Assembly: GCF_045762675.1 (NCBI RefSeq)
Contig: NZ_JBJDLK010000001.1
Location: forward strand, 62,001-126,000
Direction: 5' to 3'
DNA: 64,000 nucleotides
DNA from: Elizabethkingia meningoseptica_A
GTDB lineage: Bacteria; Bacteroidota; Bacteroidia; Flavobacteriales; Weeksellaceae
The notes under the pieces were generated by a model. It did not search any database. It saw nothing but the letters and a program-made list of their open reading frames with translations, and was not told the origin of the DNA. Position numbers and translations under genes: made by a program. Of this stretch, positions 53,793-62,967 are shown one piece after another. Numbering within the stretch: position 1 is the stretch's first letter; each line of letters begins with the position of its first letter.

Positions 53793-53871
53793 AATGAGTG
53801 TATTGTTTTGCTTTTGCAATTTAATCATTTAGTTGATTCATTATTAATAAAAACAATAATGCCTATTAAAA

Positions 53872-53904
53872 ACAAAAAAGCCTTTACAGAAAATGTAAAG
53901 GCTT
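53872..53904 (-). terminator. Terminator of the phzF-like gene
   Basis: On the minus strand AAGCCTTTACA pairs with TGTAAAGGCTT (arms 53894-53904 and 53878-53888), followed by TTTTTG. Confidence 0.8.
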
Positions 53905-54038
53905 AGTAGAAAATATAAGAGTATCTATAACACTTTTTTAGACGATCTGTTTCACTTGAATTAAATGTCAATCATAAAACTTATCCTTATCGTCTTTGCT
54001 AATGAACGGACAGGTTACATCACTTGATCAAAATAGTG

Positions 54039-54827
54039 TTATTCTATCCACAGATGTCCTGCGGAATAAGTTCTGGCTTTACCTGCAACAATCACTCTCT
54101 CATTTTTGTTTTCGCAATAGAGCTCACCGCCTCTTTCTGACAGCTGGCGGGCGAAAAGTTTATCTTTTTCTAATCTTGATGACCAGAATGGAATGAGTGA
54201 ACAATGAGAAGAGCCAGTTACAGGATCTTCAAGAATTGAAGACTGTGGTGTAAAATATCTTGAAACAAAATCACTGTCAGTACCCGCTGCAGTTACCACA
54301 ACACCTCCCGGATCCAGATTGATTAAATCAAAAACGGATCTTTCAATCTTAATTTTTTTTATGTCTTCCTCGGATTCATATACCAGAACATAGTCTCTCG
54401 ATTTGAAGACTTCTTTGGGCTGTATATTGAGAGATTTGGTTATAATATCAGGAGGAGTAGAGGCTTCGGGCATTCTTGACGGGAAATCCATATAATAAAC
54501 TCCATCTTTAATATCAACGGTTAATTCACCACTTTTGGTTTCAAAAATGATTCTGTTGTTCTGATAGTTTAAGACAGAAGCCAGACAATGAGCTGTAGCC
54601 AGCGTAGCATGTCCGCATAAGTCCATTTCTATTTCGGGTGTAAACCACCTCAGATGAATGCTATTGCCATTATCAATAAAGAAAGCTGTTTCTGCCACAG
54701 CATTTTCACGGGCTATTTTTAAGAGTGTCTCATCAGGTAACCAATTTTTTAATGGAACAACACATGCAGGATTTCCATGGAAAATATCTTCTGTAAAAGA
54801 ATCTATTTGGTATAATTCTAACTTCAT
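54039..54827 (-). CDS. PhzF-family isomerase-like protein
   Basis: 262 aa from ATG at 54825-54827. The two-lobed PhzF/diaminopimelate-epimerase-like fold is recognised from QIDSFTEDIFHGNPACVV at the N-terminus, AVAETAFF, RWFTPEIEMDLCGHATLA and EDPVTGSSHC. Members of this family catalyse isomerisations; only true PhzF makes phenazines, and there are no phenazine genes here. It is divergent from the Crp/Fnr gene. Confidence 0.9.
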   Translation of the reverse strand: MKLELYQIDSFTEDIFHGNPACVVPLKNWLPDETLLKIARENAVAETAFFIDNGNSIHLRWFTPEIEMDLCGHATLATAHCLASVLNYQNNRIIFETKSGELTVDIKDGVYYMDFPSRMPEASTPPDIITKSLNIQPKEVFKSRDYVLVYESEEDIKKIKIERSVFDLINLDPGGVVVTAAGTDSDFVSRYFTPQSSILEDPVTGSSHCSLIPFWSSRLEKDKLFARQLSERGGELYCENKNERVIVAGKARTYSAGHLWIE

Positions 54828-55083
54828 AATCGACAAAATTTTGGTCAGTAACAAAGATAGGTTATTTCCCGGACAGCATTGATTTTAATGATATTTCTTT
54901 GAGATATTTTGTATAATTTACTGCAAGACTATAACAATGTTATCTGTAAAGGCTTGGTGAGAAATAATAGTATCTTTAAACGCTTTTTGAATATAGAATA
55001 ATGCTTAGATTTGGCTGTTGGATTTGCTATGTAATCCAGGAGATAATTAGGATAAAAAATAATAGGGATAAAAAGATTGCAGA

Positions 55084-55671
55084 ATGACTGACATATTTGA
55101 AAATTACCTCTCTTCAACAGGAGCGCTATCAGCCGAAGAAATTAACTTTTCCGTGCAGTTCTTTAAACCGATTCGCTTAAAAAAAGGCGATTTTTTTACT
55201 CGTGAGGAAGAATACTGTCATTATGTTGGATTTATCGCTACCGGTGGTGTAAAAGCATACGCTGTTGATAAAGAAGGAAAAGAGAATATAACCTGCTTCA
55301 AGTTTGAAAATGAATTCGTTACCTCATTTCCTGAATTTGTAACACAGGAAAAATCCAAAAGGAGTATCACTGCTATAGAAGATAGTGTAATCTTTAGAAT
55401 AAGCTATCCGGACTATCAGCTTCTCCTTGATAAGGTAACCGCCTGGAACGGAGTAATAAAATTGGTAATGGAGCAGGAGTATAAGCAAAAGGAACGTTAT
55501 CTGTTGAATTATAATAATAAATCGGCTGTGGAAAAATACAGTCATGTTCTGTCAGGTGAGCAAATGTTGGTTCAGCGTGTAGCAACGCAGGATCTGGCAT
55601 CGTATCTGGGTATTACACAGCGATCGCTTACACGGGCGAAGAGACAAATACATATACTCAATATATTATAG
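55084..55671 (+). CDS. Crp/Fnr-family regulator
   Basis: 195 aa. The N-terminal cyclic-nucleotide-type beta-barrel (about 25-115: LKKGDFFTREEEYCHYVGFI) precedes a short C-terminal HTH (TQDLASYLGITQRSLTRAKR, about 168-187). No Fe-S cysteines of Fnr type are visible. The metallo-hydrolase gene follows by 54 bp on the same strand and may be its target or partner. Confidence 0.87.
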   Translation: MTDIFENYLSSTGALSAEEINFSVQFFKPIRLKKGDFFTREEEYCHYVGFIATGGVKAYAVDKEGKENITCFKFENEFVTSFPEFVTQEKSKRSITAIEDSVIFRISYPDYQLLLDKVTAWNGVIKLVMEQEYKQKERYLLNYNNKSAVEKYSHVLSGEQMLVQRVATQDLASYLGITQRSLTRAKRQIHILNIL

Positions 55672-55725
55672 GACAAATGTCCTTATACAGCATTGAGCAG
55701 TGATGTAGATTTGTGCAAAAAAATA

Positions 55726-56409
55726 ATGTTACGTCAAATTGCTCCAGAAGTTTTTCAGGTTTCACTGATGCCACGAAACAGCATCAACTGCTATATTATT
55801 GAAGGTGTCCTGGTAGACTCCGGAATACGGAGTTCATATAATACTATAAAGAAAACTCTTCAGAAAATGCCCGTGTATCAGCATGTATTAACACATGCAC
55901 ATCCGGACCATCAGGGATGTAGTGATCAGATATGTGCTGAATTCGAGATACCCTTACTCTGTCATGCTGACGAAGTCTTCAGAACAGAAACGGGTATGGT
56001 GACGACTGACTATCCAACTCCTCAGCATTGGTTAGCAAAGCTTCAACAAAAATACTGGGCGGGTCAGGGTCATAAAGTCGATCGAACAATTGTTGAAAAT
56101 GACAGGATTGGAAACTTTCAGGTAATAGAAACACCCGGACATTCAGCAGGTCATATTTCTTTATTTCGGGAGCGGGATGGTGTACTGATCATAGGAGATG
56201 TAGTAACAAACATGAACCTGCTGACTACAGCGGTCGGTCTGAGGCTTCCTCCAAACATGTTCACTTCTGATCGGCAGTGTAATATCAAATCGCTTCAGAA
56301 GTTAGCAAAACTGAACCCTGCAATTATTTGCTTTGGTCACGGACCAATTATGCAAAATAAAGATCGGAAGTTTGAACAATTTGCGGCTAACTGCAGTGCA
56401 GCTGTATAA
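55726..56409 (+). CDS. Metallo-beta-lactamase-fold hydrolase
   Basis: 227 aa from ATG at 55726; an upstream TTG would add 11 residues. The metal motif H57-A-H59-P-D61-H62 (LTHAHPDHQG), a later His in ETPGHSAGHISL and the terminal CFGHGP are all present. Belongs to the glyoxalase II/RNase Z-like branch. The substrate is unknown; a true beta-lactamase is unlikely because there is no signal peptide. Confidence 0.9.
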   Translation: MLRQIAPEVFQVSLMPRNSINCYIIEGVLVDSGIRSSYNTIKKTLQKMPVYQHVLTHAHPDHQGCSDQICAEFEIPLLCHADEVFRTETGMVTTDYPTPQHWLAKLQQKYWAGQGHKVDRTIVENDRIGNFQVIETPGHSAGHISLFRERDGVLIIGDVVTNMNLLTTAVGLRLPPNMFTSDRQCNIKSLQKLAKLNPAIICFGHGPIMQNKDRKFEQFAANCSAAV

Positions 56410-56526
56410 CCATACCCCGTATGGTAATTGATAAAACAGCTCTCCCAATATTCCAATAGTAAAAATTTAAGTCACAAATTTATAGATACAAAAAAGGAGA
56501 CAACTATTAAATAGTGTCTCCTTTAG

Positions 56527-56600
56527 TGAGCGCGACAGGATTCGAACCTGTGACCGTCTGCTTAGAAGGCAGATGCTCTATCCAGCTGAGCTACGCACCC
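56527..56600 (-). tRNA. tRNA-Arg (anticodon UCU), copy 1
   Basis: 74 nt. Acceptor GGGTGCG pairs with CGCGCTC (including G-T pairs), the anticodon loop CTTCTAA reads TCT, and the T-loop is TTCGAAT. No encoded CCA. Part of a five-gene cluster. Confidence 0.97.
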
Positions 56601-56649
56601 GTTTTGTGGTTAAAAAAAAGCTTTTTTATTCAAAAAAGCTTTTCTAAAG

Positions 56650-56724
56650 TCGGGATGGCAGGATTCGAACCTGCGACCTCCTGGTCCCAAACCAGGCGCG
56701 ATGACCGGACTACGCTACATCCCG
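56650..56724 (-). tRNA. tRNA-Pro (anticodon UGG), copy 1
   Basis: 75 nt. Acceptor CGGGATG/CATCCCG, anticodon loop TTTGGGA reads TGG, standard T-loop. Confidence 0.97.
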
Positions 56725-56834
56725 TATGTTGTTTGTATCAACTCGTTTATTAATGATCAGTACAAAGTACTTTTCGGTATAGAAAATATGAAGAAGAGAA
56801 ATAAAAAAGCCTTACTTGTTCAATAAGGCTTTAG

Positions 56835-56908
56835 TGAGCGCGACAGGATTCGAACCTGTGACCGTCTGCTTAGAAGGCAGATGCTCTATCCAGCTGAGCT
56901 ACGCACCC
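56835..56908 (-). tRNA. tRNA-Arg (anticodon UCU), copy 2
   Basis: Identical tRNA to 56527-56600. It belongs to a tandem duplication of the Arg-Pro unit. Confidence 0.97.
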
Positions 56909-56958
56909 ATTCTGCGGTTAAAAAAAAGCTTTTTTATTCAAAAAGCTCTTTTTTAAAG

Positions 56959-57033
56959 TCGGGATGGCAGGATTCGAACCTGCGACCTCCTGGTCCCAAA
57001 CCAGGCGCGATGACCGGACTACGCTACATCCCG
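56959..57033 (-). tRNA. tRNA-Pro (anticodon UGG), copy 2
   Basis: Identical tRNA to 56650-56724; the second half of the duplicated unit. Confidence 0.97.
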
Positions 57034-57048
57034 TATATTTTCTAGCTG

Positions 57049-57133
57049 CGGAGGGTAAGGGATTCGAACCCTTGCGACCCTTGCGAGTCGACAGTTTAGC
57101 AAACTGCTCCGTTAACCACTCCGGCAACCCTCC
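57049..57133 (-). tRNA. tRNA-Ser (anticodon GCU)
   Basis: 85-nt class II tRNA. Acceptor GGAGGGT/ACCCTCC, anticodon loop TTGCTAA reads GCT, long variable arm. First gene of the minus-strand tRNA cluster; its promoter should lie between 57134 and about 57200. Confidence 0.96.
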
Positions 57134-57271
57134 TTAAATTTATTTTTTTGTAAGAACTTTTATTCTGCGTTTGCGAGTGCAAATATAGAATGGATTTTTG
57201 AATTTACCAAAACTTTTTTGCATTTATTTTTTGTATTTTTGACAAAGAATAAAACTTTAAAACACCTACTG

Positions 57272-58312
57272 ATGCGTAATACATTATATTTCATAGGATT
57301 AAGTGCAGTGCTTTTTTCTTGCGGTTCTTCAAAAAACGTAACCCCCCAAAATAAAAACCTTCCGGTAAATAAAAATAAGACGACAAACCTGCCTCCAAAG
57401 ACGCAGACAACCGTAGTGCAGACACAAACAAAACCTCCTGTTCAAAAAGATCACGGAGTGGAGTTTTATACCCAGAATATTGCTGATATTTCTAAAAATG
57501 ATAATACAATTAGTTATGGGAGTATTGTTACAGCAAAACCGATGGGGTACGAGGTGACCAAAAATTATTTTCCGTCTATCGGACAAAACTTCAGACAACG
57601 TTATCTTATTCTTCACTATACCGCACTTAACAATGACAGATCGATTTTTGCTTTAACACAGCAGGGGCTGAGTGCACATTATCTGGTAAATGATATTGAT
57701 GATAAGGAAATTTATCAGATTGTGGATGAAAACAAAAGATCGTACCATGCGGGGGTAAGCTCATGGAGAAAGGATAGTAACCTTAATGATACTTCCATTG
57801 GAATTGAAATTTCAAATATGGGATTCACAACCAACGCTTCCGGGCAGAGAGTATTTGCAGATTTTCCGGATTATCAGTTCAGAAAAGTAGCCGCATTGGC
57901 CAAAGATATCGTTCAGCGTTATAATATTCCGCCGACCAATGTTCTGGCGCATTCAGATATTGCACCGACCAGAAAACAGGATCCGGGACCAAAATTTCCA
58001 TGGAAGAGACTATATGATGAATACCAGATCGGAATGTGGTATGATGACAGTACACGATCAGCGTTATTAACGCAGATAGAATCCGGAAATTTTGAGTCAG
58101 AGAGAAATACACCGCCTTTCATTTACAAAGTACAAAGCCAGTTACAGGCATTAGGTTATGCAATAGATCTTTCCGGACAATGGGATAATCAAACGAAGCT
58201 TGTGATTCAGGCGTTCCAGTATCATTTCTGGCCACTGATAGGTGACGGCGTTCTGGATACGGGAACTTATGCAACCTTATTGGCCCTTATCCAAAAATAT
58301 CCTTCAAAATAA
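57272..58312 (+). CDS. N-acetylmuramoyl-L-alanine amidase (Amidase_2 plus peptidoglycan-binding domain)
   Basis: 346 aa from ATG at 57272 (an upstream in-frame start adds 18 residues before the signal). Lipobox LFSC makes it a lipoprotein. A Pro/Thr/Lys-rich linker precedes the zinc amidase domain (LILHYTALNNDRSI, YHAGVSSWR, SIGIEISNMG, LAHSDIAPTRKQDPGPKFPW). A C-terminal peptidoglycan-binding helix bundle follows (VQSQLQALGY; IQAFQYHFWP). It cleaves the amide between MurNAc and the stem peptide. Confidence 0.92.
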   Translation: MRNTLYFIGLSAVLFSCGSSKNVTPQNKNLPVNKNKTTNLPPKTQTTVVQTQTKPPVQKDHGVEFYTQNIADISKNDNTISYGSIVTAKPMGYEVTKNYFPSIGQNFRQRYLILHYTALNNDRSIFALTQQGLSAHYLVNDIDDKEIYQIVDENKRSYHAGVSSWRKDSNLNDTSIGIEISNMGFTTNASGQRVFADFPDYQFRKVAALAKDIVQRYNIPPTNVLAHSDIAPTRKQDPGPKFPWKRLYDEYQIGMWYDDSTRSALLTQIESGNFESERNTPPFIYKVQSQLQALGYAIDLSGQWDNQTKLVIQAFQYHFWPLIGDGVLDTGTYATLLALIQKYPSK

Positions 58313-58352
58313 GAGCTCCTTTTACCAGGAGATTTTAATTAATATTTTTCTT

Positions 58353-58395
58353 AATTCCTGTTCCTGAAGCCTGGGGACAGGAATTTTATTTTATG
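58353..58395 (+). terminator. Terminator after the amidase gene
   Basis: AATTCCTGT pairs with ACAGGAATT (58353-58361 with 58377-58385), with inner CC/GG pairs, followed by TTATTTTA. Confidence 0.65.
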
Positions 58396-58468
58396 ATGAA
58401 GATAGTCCTGTGAATATTTTTTTAATCCCATAGAATTGCTTTAACTTTAGAGTTTAAAATTTCGAATA

Positions 58469-59872
58469 ATGACTGATTACAGAATTGAAAGTGATCTTAT
58501 AGGGGAACTGAAAGTTCCGGCAGATGCATATTATGGTGTTCAGACCCAAAGAGCTATAGATAATTTTAAAATTTCAAATGATCATTTATCGGATCATCCG
58601 GAATTTATCAAGGCTTTTGCTTTTGTTAAAAAGGCTGCAGCCCAGACTAATTTCGAGCTGGGACTGCTAGATGAAATCATCAATAAAAATATTGCAATTG
58701 CATGTGATGAAATTGTGGAAGGAAAAATGCACGACCAGTTTCCTACAGATATGATACAGGGAGGTGCAGGAACTTCAATGAATATGAATGCCAATGAAGT
58801 TATTGCAAACAGAGCCCTGGAATTAATGGGACACCAGAAAGGAGAGTATCAGTTCTGTTCTCCGAATGATCATGTTAACCTTTCTCAGTCTACTAACGAT
58901 GCCTATCCTACAGCGATCCGTATCGCATTATATAACCTGAATAAAACCCTTGTAGAACGTTTGGAATTATTGATCCTGTCTTTCAGAAAAAAGGCTGAGG
59001 ATCTTAAAGACGTGATTAAAATGGGACGTACCCAGTTGCAGGATGCTGTTCCAATGACTATGGGGCAGGAGTTCAATGCATTTGCAAATACACTTCAGGA
59101 AGAAATAGCACGTCTTAATACCAATGCTGATCTTTTCCTGGAAACCAATATGGGGGCTACGGCAATCGGAACGGGGCTTAATGCACACCCTGACTATGCT
59201 AAGAAATGTACCGAAAATCTGTCAAAAGTTTCAGGTACCGATGTTGTATTGGCATCTGACCTTGTAGAAGCAACTCCGGATACAGGAGCTTATGTTATTT
59301 ATTCTTCTGCAATGAAGAGAATGGCCGTAAAGCTTTCCAAGATTTGTAATGATCTTCGTTTACTGGCTTCAGGACCAAGAGCCGGTTTTTTTGAAATCAA
59401 CCTGCCTAAAATGCAGCCGGGATCATCTATTATGCCGGGTAAAGTAAACCCTGTAATCCCGGAAGTGGTAAACCAGGTATGCTTTAAAGTTATCGGTAAC
59501 GATTTAACGGTAACCTTTGCAGCAGAAGCGGGTCAGTTACAGCTGAATGTAATGGAACCAGTATTAACACAGTCGATCATGGAGTCTATCCGTTTTCTTA
59601 AAAATGCAATGGATACGCTTCGTGAAAAATGTATTGATGGTATCACCGCCAATAAAGAAGTTTGTCTGAATATGGTAAAAAACAGTATTGGTATTGTAAC
59701 AGCGCTGAATCCATATATCGGATATAAAAACAGTACCAAAATTGCAAAAGAAGCATTAGACACAGGGAAAAGTGTTTACGATTTGGTATTAGAACATGAA
59801 TTATTAAGCAAAGAAAAATTAGATGAGATTTTAGCCCCTGAAAACATGCTAAATCCTCATACAAAGTTCTAG
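58469..59872 (+). CDS. aspA: Aspartate ammonia-lyase
   Basis: 467 aa, normal for the family. Reversible deamination of aspartate to fumarate in the cytosol. The superfamily signature GSSIMPGKVNP lies near residue 318; further markers are the N-terminal DLIGELKVPADAYYGVQTQRA, TSMNMNANEV and MGRTQLQDAVPMTMGQEF. Fumarase class II is distinguished by its different N-terminus. The M16 peptidase gene starts 44 bp downstream on the same strand and may be co-transcribed. Confidence 0.93.
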   Translation: MTDYRIESDLIGELKVPADAYYGVQTQRAIDNFKISNDHLSDHPEFIKAFAFVKKAAAQTNFELGLLDEIINKNIAIACDEIVEGKMHDQFPTDMIQGGAGTSMNMNANEVIANRALELMGHQKGEYQFCSPNDHVNLSQSTNDAYPTAIRIALYNLNKTLVERLELLILSFRKKAEDLKDVIKMGRTQLQDAVPMTMGQEFNAFANTLQEEIARLNTNADLFLETNMGATAIGTGLNAHPDYAKKCTENLSKVSGTDVVLASDLVEATPDTGAYVIYSSAMKRMAVKLSKICNDLRLLASGPRAGFFEINLPKMQPGSSIMPGKVNPVIPEVVNQVCFKVIGNDLTVTFAAEAGQLQLNVMEPVLTQSIMESIRFLKNAMDTLREKCIDGITANKEVCLNMVKNSIGIVTALNPYIGYKNSTKIAKEALDTGKSVYDLVLEHELLSKEKLDEILAPENMLNPHTKF

Positions 59873-59916
59873 TAAATGATTTATAATATCCCAGATTTTT
59901 CAAAGAAATTTATAAT

Positions 59917-62832
59917 ATGAAAAAAATAGTTTCTACACTTTCCTTAGTTTTGTTGATGAATATGATGAACGCACAAGATTTTAAAATACAGACATTAAAA
60001 GATGCAAAAGGATATACTTACGAAACGGTAAATAATGACCCCGATCATGTGAGAGTATATACCCTGAAAAACGGATTGAAAGTTTACCTGGCAAAGAATA
60101 CCGATGCGCCGAGGATACAAACTTATATTCCGGTGCGTACAGGTTCCAATAATGATCCTTCAGACAATACAGGTCTGGCTCATTATCTGGAGCATATGGT
60201 GTTTAAGGGAACATCAAAACTGGGAACCAAGGACTGGGCGAAAGAAAAAGTACTCATACAGCAGATATCAGATCTTTATGAAGCACATAAAGCTGAAAAA
60301 GATCCTGCAAAAAAGAAAGAAATCTATAAAAAAATAGATGCCGTTTCACAGGAAGCATCCAAATATGCTATTGCTAACGAATACGATAAAGCGACTTCGT
60401 CTATTGGTGCTACCGGAACAAATGCCCATACGTGGTTAGACGAAACGGTTTATAAAAATAATATTCCTAATAACGAGCTGGAGAAATGGTTCAAAATAGA
60501 AAAAGAACGTTTTTCCGAACTTGTATTAAGATTATTCCATACCGAACTGGAAGCGGTATACGAAGAATACAACCGTGCACAGGATAATGATGGCAGATTG
60601 GTGAATTATGAGCTAATGGGCGCTTTGTTTCCTAAACATCCGAACGGACAGCAAACTACTATCGGTACTGCAGAACATCTGAAGAGTCCTTCTATGGTGG
60701 CTATTCATAAGTATTTTGATACGTACTATGTGCCAAACAATATGGCGATTGTACTGGTTGGAGATCTGGATTTCGATAAAACAATTGCACTGGCAGATCA
60801 ATACTTCGGAAGTTTCCAGTATAAGGAATTACCCATGAAGAAAATGGTTTCGGAAGAACCGATGACCAAAATTGTTGAAAAAACAGTAAAAAGTCCTACA
60901 ACGGCAAGATTGCAAATGGCATGGAGAACGGATAGCTACGGTTCAAAAAATGCACATCTGGCTGAAATAGCTTCACAGATTCTAAGTAATAATGGTGAAA
61001 CAGGATTACTGGATATCAATATTAATCAGCAGCAAAAAGCATTGCGAGCTATGGCATATAACTCGCCATTTAAACAATATGGTTACTTCACTATGGTTAT
61101 TGTACCAAAAGAAGGACAAAGTCTGCAGGATGCCAAACAGCTATTGTTACAGCAGATTGATTTGCTTAAAAAAGGAGATTTTCCGGATTGGATGATACCT
61201 GCTATTGTTCAGGATATGAAATTATCCAGAATGAGACAGTTGGAAAGCGCAGATGGTCTGGCTACAAATCTTTACGATTCCTTCATCAAAGGAAGAACGT
61301 GGGACCAGCAGCTTAATGAGATCAATGAATACTCTAATATTACAAAAGAAGATGTGGTAAAATTTGCCAATGACTTCTTTAAAGATAATTATGTAGCCGT
61401 ATACAAAGAAAAAGGTGTAAACGATAAACTGGTAAGAGTAGAAAACCCGGGAATTACACCTATTCAGTTAAATAAAGATGCACAGTCACCTTTCCTTAAA
61501 GAAATTATTTCCGAGAAAGTACAGGATATAGCGCCGGTATTTGTGGATTTCAAAAAAGAGATCAAAGAAACTACAATTAAAGGGGTGAAACTAAGCTATA
61601 TTCCGAATAAAACGAATGATATCGCTCAGATGAATTATATCTTCAATTTCGGAACGGATAACGATAAAGAAATGGGGCTTGCATTAAGCGTTCTGGAATA
61701 TCTGGGGACAGATAAATATACACCGGAGCAGTTAAAAGCTGAATTCTATAAAATTGGCATCTCTTATAACGTTCAGGTAGGGGCGGACAGAATTAATATT
61801 TCACTTTCCGGACCGGAGAAAAATATCGGTAAAGGACTGGCGTTAATGAACCACTGGGTGCAAAATGTGAAACCGGATCAGGAGATTTACAATAAAACGG
61901 TTAAGACAATTCTTGAAGGCCGTGAAATTGCCAAAAAAGACAAAACCAGAATTATGGCTGCATTAAGCAATTATGCAAAATATGGTAAAGATTCAAGATT
62001 CCGTGATATTATTTCAAAAGAGCGCCTTACTGAAATCAAAGCAGAAGAGATGACCAATAAACTGAAATCTCTGACCAGGTATCCGTATGAGTTATTCTTC
62101 TATGGTAAAGATCTGGGTGCTTTTGAAAAAGATATGACAGGCTATGTTCAGAAAGCCACACTAAAATCACCTGAAGCGAAAGTTTATCCGGAACAGGCCA
62201 CTGGCGGAAAGGTATACTTTACAAACTATGATATGGTACAGATGGAGATGAGCAAAATCGGCCGCGGTAATGAAATTAAACCGGCTAATTTTGGTAAGAT
62301 CAATGTATTCAACGAATATTTCGGCAGAGGATTATCATCTATCGTATTCCAGGAAATCAGAGAAGCCCGTTCATTAGCTTATTCCGCGTATGTCAATTAT
62401 GCATCTCCGGATGAACTGAAAAAACATGATTATGTAACCACCTATATCGGAACTCAGGCCAATAAACTTCCTCAGGCTGTATCAGCAATGAATGAGCTGA
62501 TGGCTGAACTTCCTCAGATTCCGGGACAGTTTGACAATGCTAAGGGCTCTGCACTTAAACAAATTGCTTCCAACAGAATTACCAAGCGAAACATCTACTT
62601 TAATTATTTAAGGATGAAAAAGCTGGGTATTAATTACGATGTTCGTAAAGACATTTATCAGGAAGTAAAAGATCTTAGTTTGCCTCAACTGGCCGACTTC
62701 TATAATACAGAAGTAAAGCCTGTTCATTACAATACCGCCATTATAGGTAAGAAAGAAAACCTGAATATGGAGGCCATTAACAAACTGGGTACATTCACAG
62801 AAGTAAGTCTGGAAGAAATTTTCGGATACTAG
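59917..62832 (+). CDS. M16-family zinc metallopeptidase
   Basis: 971 aa, periplasmic: signal MKKIVSTLSLVLLMNMMNA. Two M16 repeats. The N-terminal half has the inverted zinc motif H89-Y-L-E92-H93 (LAHYLEHMVFKGT) with the distal Glu in LEAVYEEYNR. The C-terminal half lacks HxxEH, as is normal for pitrilysin-like enzymes, but keeps the REARSLAYSAY motif. Probably degrades short peptides in the envelope. The terminator at 62874 closes the unit. Confidence 0.93.
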   Translation: MKKIVSTLSLVLLMNMMNAQDFKIQTLKDAKGYTYETVNNDPDHVRVYTLKNGLKVYLAKNTDAPRIQTYIPVRTGSNNDPSDNTGLAHYLEHMVFKGTSKLGTKDWAKEKVLIQQISDLYEAHKAEKDPAKKKEIYKKIDAVSQEASKYAIANEYDKATSSIGATGTNAHTWLDETVYKNNIPNNELEKWFKIEKERFSELVLRLFHTELEAVYEEYNRAQDNDGRLVNYELMGALFPKHPNGQQTTIGTAEHLKSPSMVAIHKYFDTYYVPNNMAIVLVGDLDFDKTIALADQYFGSFQYKELPMKKMVSEEPMTKIVEKTVKSPTTARLQMAWRTDSYGSKNAHLAEIASQILSNNGETGLLDININQQQKALRAMAYNSPFKQYGYFTMVIVPKEGQSLQDAKQLLLQQIDLLKKGDFPDWMIPAIVQDMKLSRMRQLESADGLATNLYDSFIKGRTWDQQLNEINEYSNITKEDVVKFANDFFKDNYVAVYKEKGVNDKLVRVENPGITPIQLNKDAQSPFLKEIISEKVQDIAPVFVDFKKEIKETTIKGVKLSYIPNKTNDIAQMNYIFNFGTDNDKEMGLALSVLEYLGTDKYTPEQLKAEFYKIGISYNVQVGADRINISLSGPEKNIGKGLALMNHWVQNVKPDQEIYNKTVKTILEGREIAKKDKTRIMAALSNYAKYGKDSRFRDIISKERLTEIKAEEMTNKLKSLTRYPYELFFYGKDLGAFEKDMTGYVQKATLKSPEAKVYPEQATGGKVYFTNYDMVQMEMSKIGRGNEIKPANFGKINVFNEYFGRGLSSIVFQEIREARSLAYSAYVNYASPDELKKHDYVTTYIGTQANKLPQAVSAMNELMAELPQIPGQFDNAKGSALKQIASNRITKRNIYFNYLRMKKLGINYDVRKDIYQEVKDLSLPQLADFYNTEVKPVHYNTAIIGKKENLNMEAINKLGTFTEVSLEEIFGY

Positions 62833-62873
62833 GAATTTAATCAGAAAAAAATACAGGAAATTTTCCTGACCCG

Positions 62874-62908
62874 CCCCGTTGGAATTCAATTCCAACGGGG
62901 CTTTTTTA
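62874..62908 (+). terminator. Terminator after the M16 peptidase gene
   Basis: CCCCGTTGGAATT pairs with AATTCCAACGGGG (62874-62886 with 62888-62900), followed by CTTTTTTATT. A very strong, nearly loop-less stem. Confidence 0.92.
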
Positions 62909-62967
62909 TTCTGAAATTCCTCATTTTTTTTAGAAAATGGCTATATTCGGCACCATAAAAAAATAAT

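Larger units (their letters stand above)
56521..57033 (-). repeat. Tandem duplication of a tRNA-Arg/tRNA-Pro unit
   Basis: The segments 56521-56724 and about 56829-57033 each contain tRNA-Arg(UCU), an AAAAAAGCTTTTTT-type spacer hairpin and tRNA-Pro(UGG). The tRNAs are identical and the spacers nearly so, which points to a recent duplication. Confidence 0.85.

Noticed and set aside
54039..54827. Phenazine biosynthesis
   Set aside because: Only a PhzF-family protein is present. No other phz genes are nearby, and most PhzF-like proteins are unrelated to phenazines.
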